Source: Hofstenia miamia
Taxonomy: Eukaryota; Xenacoelomorpha; Acoela
NCBI GenBank assembly: GCA_004352715.1
Contig: SCFE01000052.1
Span: 413,254 to 477,253, forward strand
Direction of reading: 5' to 3'
Length of the DNA: 64,000 bases
Made by a program: the position numbers and the translations under genes. Of this stretch, positions 58,065-64,000 are shown piece by piece; position 1 is the first letter of the stretch, and every line of letters begins with the position of its first letter. Below the pieces are notes generated by a model that saw nothing but the letters and a program-made list of their open reading frames with translations, searched no databases and was not told where the DNA came from.

Positions 58065-59064
58065 NNNNNNNNNNNNNNNNNNNNNNNNNNNNNNNNNNNN
58101 NNNNNNNNNNNNNNNNNNNNNNNNNNNNNNNNNNNNNNNNNNNNNNNNNNNNNNNNNNNNNNNNNNNNNNNNNNNNNNNNNNNNNNNNNNNNNNNNNNNN
58201 NNNNNNNNNNNNNNNNNNNNNNNNNNNNNNNNNNNNNNNNNNNNNNNNNNNNNNNNNNNNNNNNNNNNNNNNNNNNNNNNNNNNNNNNNNNNNNNNNNNN
58301 NNNNNNNNNNNNNNNNNNNNNNNNNNNNNNNNNNNNNNNNNNNNNNNNNNNNNNNNNNNNNNNNNNNNNNNNNNNNNNNNNNNNNNNNNNNNNNNNNNNN
58401 NNNNNNNNNNNNNNNNNNNNNNNNNNNNNNNNNNNNNNNNNNNNNNNNNNNNNNNNNNNNNNNNNNNNNNNNNNNNNNNNNNNNNNNNNNNNNNNNNNNN
58501 NNNNNNNNNNNNNNNNNNNNNNNNNNNNNNNNNNNNNNNNNNNNNNNNNNNNNNNNNNNNNNNNNNNNNNNNNNNNNNNNNNNNNNNNNNNNNNNNNNNN
58601 NNNNNNNNNNNNNNNNNNNNNNNNNNNNNNNNNNNNNNNNNNNNNNNNNNNNNNNNNNNNNNNNNNNNNNNNNNNNNNNNNNNNNNNNNNNNNNNNNNNN
58701 NNNNNNNNNNNNNNNNNNNNNNNNNNNNNNNNNNNNNNNNNNNNNNNNNNNNNNNNNNNNNNNNNNNNNNNNNNNNNNNNNNNNNNNNNNNNNNNNNNNN
58801 NNNNNNNNNNNNNNNNNNNNNNNNNNNNNNNNNNNNNNNNNNNNNNNNNNNNNNNNNNNNNNNNNNNNNNNNNNNNNNNNNNNNNNNNNNNNNNNNNNNN
58901 NNNNNNNNNNNNNNNNNNNNNNNNNNNNNNNNNNNNNNNNNNNNNNNNNNNNNNNNNNNNNNNNNNNNNNNNNNNNNNNNNNNNNNNNNNNNNNNNNNNN
59001 NNNNNNNNNNNNNNNNNNNNNNNNNNNNNNNNNNNNNNNNNNNNNNNNNNNNNNNNNNNNNNNN
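58065..59064. other. Assembly gap (1000 N)
   Basis: Exactly 1000 N, a placeholder of unknown size. Confidence 0.99.
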
Positions 59065-59535
59065 GAGTGCCAAGTGCTTCTTGCATTCAAATTATACAAT
59101 TTATAACATCCGTATAGATGGTATTCCTAAACCTAATAATGTTAAACTTCATGAGAGATTAAATTCTGATTTTTATCCGTTCAATGTATTTTTGATCATC
59201 TTGAAACAATTTTTGTATACAAAACCTTCATCGCAGTGGCAAATTAAATCCTTCTCGACAAACACCTAAAGGTATAGTTGTCACCCTTTAAAGTCTTATT
59301 GGGATGTTAAAAAAACTTCTACCGAAAGATTATTTATTAACATCATTCCATAGCAAATATTTTATTCTACTGATTTATTTGGAGATGAACTAACCATAAG
59401 AAATGCAATACCTAAAAAGCGCCGCAAATTGTTAAATAGTGATGTGCTTCCAAATTCATTGAAGATTCGTGACAATACCCTTTACAAGGATAATGCTCCA
59501 ATATCTATAAAATTGAAAATTTTTACATTGTAAAT
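59065..59535 (+). pseudogene. Remnant of a non-LTR ORF1-like gene
   Basis: Two open pieces in different frames read like the end of an ORF1 with an RRM-type fold: YNIRIDGIPKPNNVKLHERL (59098-59157) and, after a frameshift, LTIRNAIPKKRRKLLNSDVL (59390-59450) with LKIRDNTLYKDNAPISIKL. The NIRIDGIP and IRNAIPKK motifs are typical of such ORF1 proteins. It is cut on the left by the gap. It may belong to a separate, older element from the ORF1 that follows. Confidence 0.45.
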
Positions 59536-59603
59536 TAACTTCAATTTTGTGAATAATATATTGTTACCTATTGTTCAATTTGATTGAAGTGGTTGTTTGT
59601 GAC

Positions 59604-60404
59604 ATGCCAAAGATAAGTAAAGCTCTTATTACTACATCAGCAAATATGAATACTTGTGAAGCCTGCAATCGTGAGATAAAGAATAATGACGTTGGTATTC
59701 TTTGTGATAATTGCTGTGAATGGTATCATGGTATATGTGAACATCTCTCAAAGATTGACATAGAGACATTGGGAAGAATTCCGGGATCTTGCTGGCTCTG
59801 CAATAAATGTATTCCAACTAAATCTACCTTTATTTCTAACATCAATTTAAATCAAGTTGTTAACAATATAGAAAATACTGTCAATGATACTGAAAACAAA
59901 CAATGCATTTTCATCAAATCTGCGCTATCTGCTTCCTCGCTTGCAAAACTGACAGAATCTCTTAATACAGTTAACAAAACAATGGGTTTTGGTATCGGCA
60001 TTCAAAATCTTGCTGAATCCAAAGCGAAGGACTTTTCTGAGCGCCTAGATGAGGACATGAACCAAGCTCAGAAAATGATTTCCTTTGTTACTGGTGATAA
60101 GGATATCCCAATAACGGATTGTTTTCGTGTAGGAAAATTTGCTAACCAAAAGAAGAGAACCCTCATCATCCGTTTTCCCAGCATTTGGTCTGTAAGGAAG
60201 GTGCTGTCGAGAGCATCTAAGCTAAAAGACTATGATACAAGGCTGTTTGTATCTAAGGAACTAACCGAAGAGGAAAGGCAATTATAGAAGAAGCTTCTGA
60301 AAACGAGATATAATCTGATTCAAAGTTGGAAGTACAAGTCAAAGGTTAAACTTCGGAATCTAAAGTTATTTGTGGATGGTCGAGAATATGAACCTACCAC
60401 GTGA
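59604..60404 (+). pseudogene. Non-LTR retrotransposon ORF1 with PHD finger, one in-frame TAG
   Basis: It starts MPKISKALITTS at 59604; an in-frame ATG at 59571 is the alternative. A PHD-type zinc finger spans residues 18 to about 69: CEAC, CDNC, WYHGIC and CWLCNKC give the C4HC3 pattern. The C-terminal part (FVTGDKDIPITDCFRVGKF, KKRTLIIRFP, TRLFVSKELTEEE) is an RRM/CTD-like RNA-binding region seen in ORF1 proteins. A TAG at 60285-60287 interrupts it, but the frame stays open to 60404 with sensible sequence (KTRYNLIQSWKYKSK, LKLFVDGREYEP). PHD fingers are known in ORF1 of CR1-like elements. ORF2 starts 22 nt after the second stop. Confidence 0.8.
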
Positions 60405-60425
60405 CTAGACAATCCTTTTTCTTTT

Positions 60426-61172
60426 ATGCTGCTTAACTCTCGGTCAATAAAGAAACCTAATGCCGTCTATCATTTATCTTGTGACATATTCGTAAATTCC
60501 CTTTCTGCCTGCTTTATAACAGAAACTTGGTTATGCAAAGATGATTATTCTTTTGTATCTCTACTTAACTTCACATTGTTGCGGTGTGATCGATATTCTA
60601 GTAACTCTCGTAAGTGTTACGGTGGCGGTGTATGTGCTTACATACATAAATCTTATTGTCCTGTGCAGCCGTATCCAACTAATTACATTGAATTTGAGGT
60701 TCTGTGGTTGGAACTTACGGTCACTTCACTCCCAATTTTATTCTGCGTATTGTATTACCCTCCTGATGCTGACTATAATGAGCTCCTCACTATGTACTTG
60801 AGCATGGCCAATGAAAACATTCTTACAACTAAGAATTATTCCTGTTTTGTTGTTTGTAGCGATTTTAACAATTTTAGACCAGAGCAAATTATGGAAGAAT
60901 GCGGCCTTTATCAGGTCAACTTTGAATTCACGCATGGTAATAGGGTCCTTGACAAGGTACTCTACACGAAACCCGACTTTCTCCAATCATTCACATATCA
61001 ATCATTGGTTTCCAATGATCATCGGGCTGTCATCTGTTCTCTGCCCTTGTGTCGAAAACGCAAACAGACGGTTTATTTCAGGGATCAATGTGAGAAGGGC
61101 AAGCAAAAATTCACTAACAGTCTGTCAATGGCAAACTTTAGTAATATATTTTACTGTTCCGATATTAATATT
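60426..61172 (+). pseudogene. Non-LTR retrotransposon ORF2, EEP endonuclease domain
   Basis: An apurinic-like endonuclease with the expected motifs in order: LLNSRSIKKPNAV (Asn motif), CFITETWL (catalytic Glu), CYGGGVCAYI, LYYPPDADYN, CSDFNNF (Asp-x-Asn) and SNDHRAVI (final Asp-His). It nicks target DNA to prime reverse transcription. The frame is open for 249 codons until a single N at 61173. The RT expected next only resumes at 62053, so the gene is interrupted here by about 0.9 kb of unrelated sequence or a mis-join. Confidence 0.85.
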
Positions 61173-61173
61173 N

Positions 61174-62050
61174 CTTAATTGGAGATGTGATTAAAATTGG
61201 GAGATAATTTTCTTAAAGGTTTTATTTTGAATGTATTAAAAACTGCTAAGTTAAGAAGTTGAAAGTGAACAAGTAGAATAAAAAAATTCGATGGGATGAC
61301 AATATCAGTTGTATAAAACATTTTAAAATAGGAAAACAAAGGAAATAATGTGCAAAAATAATTTAGATTTTTCACAGAACAAAATTCCTCAAATTCTATT
61401 GCAGTGCTTTAGGCCTGCCGTTGTGTGAGTTTTTTTATATGACAACAAACAACACCACAAGACAGAAATTACACAAGAACTTATATTCTCTATAAGATTG
61501 TTTGAATTAATATTAATGGTATTTCTACTTACATTACCTTAAAGTAACAAATCCATTTTTTGAAATACTTTATCCAAGCCTGTTAAGAAATATTGAAAGC
61601 ATTTGATATTGACCCATCTATGTGCGCTCAAAATGATTATTTGTGCTAAAAATTATTCATGTACTGAAGTACAACGCAAATACTTAAAATTTTCAATGAG
61701 AAATTGTAAAATCATTCAAATTTTTAGCATACTAAATGTTTAGATATTGAGGCGGTCTAATGTCCATGGAAACAACCACTACCATCAAATGCTTTTCTCC
61801 CTGAAGATAAATTCTGTAGCCTCGTTGACCAAAGTCAGAGATCATTGTTAAGTAATGACTGTAAAGAAAGGGAACTTTTCAACATTGTAATATTTTCAAA
61901 TTTTGAATATCCTTAATGGTTAAAATTGCTAAATATTTTCACAGCCTTCTAAAATATACGGCCATTAACTAAATTGACCAATTGCCAAGAGCATTGGAAA
62001 TATAACAAATGTTTAATGTGAATTCAGTGATTGACATTCCATCAACATCG
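61174..62050. other. Unidentified segment between the endonuclease and RT parts of ORF2
   Basis: AT-rich sequence, poorer in CpG than its neighbours, with no recognisable coding potential. It begins at a single-N join, so it may be a mis-assembled piece or an insertion. Confidence 0.5.
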
Positions 62051-62052
62051 CT

Positions 62053-63397
62053 ATGGACCAAGTCATGAAGAAGAAGAACAAACTTTTAAGGAGAGGCCGG
62101 TTTGTGGACGCCGAATCAATCAATACTCGATTTCGAGAAAAGATAAAGGCCAATTACAGGTATCTAGATAAAATAGGTTCGACGAATTGGTGGCTAAAGT
62201 CAACTCCCTTATTCATGCTACCCCAGGCTCCTGTGATGATTTTAACGCTGATAACGTCAATGACTATTTTAATTCGTTCTCTGTTTCTACATAATGATAA
62301 TAACTCTTCACTCACGTCTGATTGGCGTGACAAGATCCCATTACTGCAAGACATTCCTTACTTTTATCCTCATGAAGTTTATCATTATCTGAATCGAATC
62401 AAGAAAACGAGCTGTGAAACGAACGGTTTGCCTTTCTGGGTTTTTAAATACGGTGCTGCATATCTTGCTGATCCTGTTTGTTCATTATTCAATCTTTCAC
62501 TTTACTGTGATGTGTTTCCTGATGCGTGGAAAATCGCTAACATTAGACCTATTCCTAAGAAGGCCAACCCTAAGGAACCGAAAGATTTTCGGAAATATCG
62601 GTCACGCCTATTCTTTCTCGGGTCTTTGAAAAAATGGTATATGACAAATATGTTTCTAACTCATATCACAGATCATTAAGTCCTTTGCAGTTTGGTTTTC
62701 TTAAACAAAGTTCAACAGCATGCGCACTAATAAAGATCCTGCATCAGATTTACAAATTTAGGAGTAGCCATGACTATTGCCGAGTAATTACGCTGGACAT
62801 GTCTAAGGCATTCGACACGGTTAGCCACACAGCAATTATTGACGGTCTATCTAGATTGAATCCTCCCATCAATCCTCATATTATGAAGTGGTATACCAGT
62901 TTCCTCACCAGAAGAAGCCACTTCACCACTATAAATGGCCAACATTCTGCAGTTCGTTACATTGAACTTGGAGTTCCTCAAGGAACCATCAGTGGTCCTG
63001 TTTTTTTTAACTGTGCTGTCGATAACACCTATCAAATAGAAGACACAGCGAACTTCTCATCATCAGCTTTTGCTGACGATAATACTCTTATTGTACCTGG
63101 CTTGTACGATGTTGGAGACAAAAGCAATTTTGTAATCAATTCTCTTGAGGCTCATTTTTTATCCAAGAACCTTCATTTTAATCATAGCAAGACGAATGAA
63201 CTTCTCATTAACTTTGGTCAAAGTTCTGTCCCTGAGTTGCAAGATATCACACAACAATCTGTAGTGAAATTGCTTGGTGTGTACTTTGACAAGGCACTTT
63301 TATTTTCTCATCACATCAGGAGCATGGCTAAAAAAGCAACTAGTAAGTTGTATTTATTGCTGAAATTGAAACATCTTGGATTTAGCCAATATGAACN
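62053..63397 (+). pseudogene. Non-LTR retrotransposon ORF2, reverse transcriptase domain
   Basis: Reads MDQVMKKKNKLLRRGRF, then the RT fingers (FWVFKYGAAYLADPVCSLF, WKIANIRPIPKKAN), a frameshift near 62595, then SPLQFGFLKQSSTACAL, LDMSKAFDTVSH, LGVPQGTISGP and the catalytic FADDNT (63070-63087), and the thumb start (VVKLLGVYFDKALLF). These are the standard RT blocks in order. Only one frameshift is seen in the part from 62053 to 63397. It is probably the same element as the EEP domain at 60.4-61.2 kb. Confidence 0.88.
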
Positions 63398-63398
63398 C

Positions 63399-63697
63399 AC
63401 CACTATAAATGGCCAACATTCTGCAGTTAGTTACATTGAACTTGGAGTTCTTCAAGGAACCATCAGTGTTCCTGTTTTTTTTAACTGTGCTGTCGATAAC
63501 ACCTATCAAATAGAAGACACAGCGAACTTCTCATCATCAGCTTTTGCTGACGATAATACTCTTATTGTACCTGGCTTGTACGATGTTGGAGACAAAAGCA
63601 ATTTTGTAATCAATTCTCTTGAGGCTCATTTTTTATCCAAGAACCTTCATTTTAATCATAGCAAGACGAATGAACTTCTCATTAACTTTGGTCAAAG
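63399..63697 (+). repeat. Near-exact repeat of 62931-63230 after a single-N join
   Basis: From CACCACTATAAATGGCCAAC onward, about 300 bp of RT sequence repeats, with a few substitutions at the start of the copy (GTTCGTTAC against GTTAGTTAC, CCTCAAGG against CTTCAAGG). It sits between a single N (63398) and 15 N (63698-63712), so it is more likely a contig-end overlap or allelic copy than a real duplication. Confidence 0.8.
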
Positions 63698-63712
63698 NNN
63701 NNNNNNNNNNNN

Positions 63713-64000
63713 ATGCCCTCGCCAACATATTGTTGTTCAGTTTGGGGAGGTTCCTCAAAATCCCTTATGCTGCTCTTAGATAAAGTTCAGAAAAAAGCTT
63801 TACGCCTTAAAATTATATCAAATTATACCTCTATTGAAAAAATCATAACCAAAGTTGATAATAGGCTTCTTCAGCAGATACTGACTTGTGAGAATCATGT
63901 ACTGCAAGATATTCTGCCTCAACGCTCACATTATGGAGATTGTCGACTGCGTGAGAGGCTCCCTGGAGTAATAAAAACCAACTCTGAACGAGAACTTTCT
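63713..64000 (+). pseudogene. RT C-terminal (thumb/connection) region of the same non-LTR ORF2
   Basis: The frame is open to the window edge: YCCSVWGGSS, LDKVQKKALRLK, HVLQDILPQRSHY and RLPGVIKTNSER. The VWG...KVQKKALR pattern is typical of the region after the RT in CR1/Jockey-type ORF2. The stop lies beyond the window. Confidence 0.8.

Noticed and set aside
1-64000. tRNA, rRNA, CRISPR, operons or bacterial features
   Set aside because: I found no cloverleaf, rRNA-like or spaced-repeat sequence; the window is eukaryotic throughout.

Overview
This is AT-rich eukaryotic DNA from a draft assembly of an invertebrate animal. It holds one host gene in a dense field of transposable elements. The host gene is CFAP298 at 52446-57579 (+), a conserved motile-cilium protein, reconstructed here as six exons giving 289 residues. 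Its presence means the organism is ciliated. Its spliceosomal introns, the Ty3/gypsy, CR1/Jockey-like and piggyBac elements, and strong CpG decay in repeats point to a metazoan with cytosine methylation. I cannot name the species. Three long N runs (10755-10980, 18068-19067, 58065-59064), a 15-base N run and four single-N joins mark scaffold gaps, and some apparent duplications beside them are probably assembly artefacts.

Layout. 1-12.5 kb: three decayed, almost CpG-free gypsy relics (E on +, F and D on -), with old LTRs at 4191-5352 and 6196-6787 and a small TRIM-like LTR element (10427-11260) inserted in the RT gene of relic D. 12.5-16.4 kb and 37.6-41.4 kb: the two arms of an old DNA transposon that appears to have split relic D inside the retropepsin active-site codons; its other half is at 41.4-43.1 kb. 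16.4-37.6 kb: younger gypsy DNA of one family, all on -. Fragment C is 16.44-18.07 kb, element A is 19.5-25.9 kb, and nearly complete element B is 26789-37616 with both LTRs, PBS, polypurine tract and an ATAT target duplication. 43.1-47.3 kb: no genes; a hairpin-bearing repeat and a solo LTR (45991-46905). 47.3-51.25 kb: a broken non-LTR retrotransposon (-). 52.4-57.6 kb: CFAP298, with a decayed piggyBac-type transposase antisense in intron 5. 59-64 kb: a second non-LTR element (+) with a PHD-finger ORF1, an EEP endonuclease and an RT, running off the window.

How the gypsy family works, as read from the sequence: gag (CCHC knuckle) ends at a canonical U-UUA-AAU slippery site that puts ribosomes into the -1 frame, where retropepsin, RT, RNase H and integrase (H2C2, DDE, GPF module) follow. 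A third long ORF then starts 11 nt inside the end of pol. This ORF3 lies where env would be but shows no envelope features. It is conserved between the young copies and the ancient relic E, so it looks like a real component of the family with unknown function.

The most interesting signals are ORF3, the repeated ATAT target site, the split between CpG-free and CpG-normal DNA, the fact that most premature stops in the young gypsy copies are CGA-to-TGA changes, and the unusual introns and start-codon context of CFAP298.
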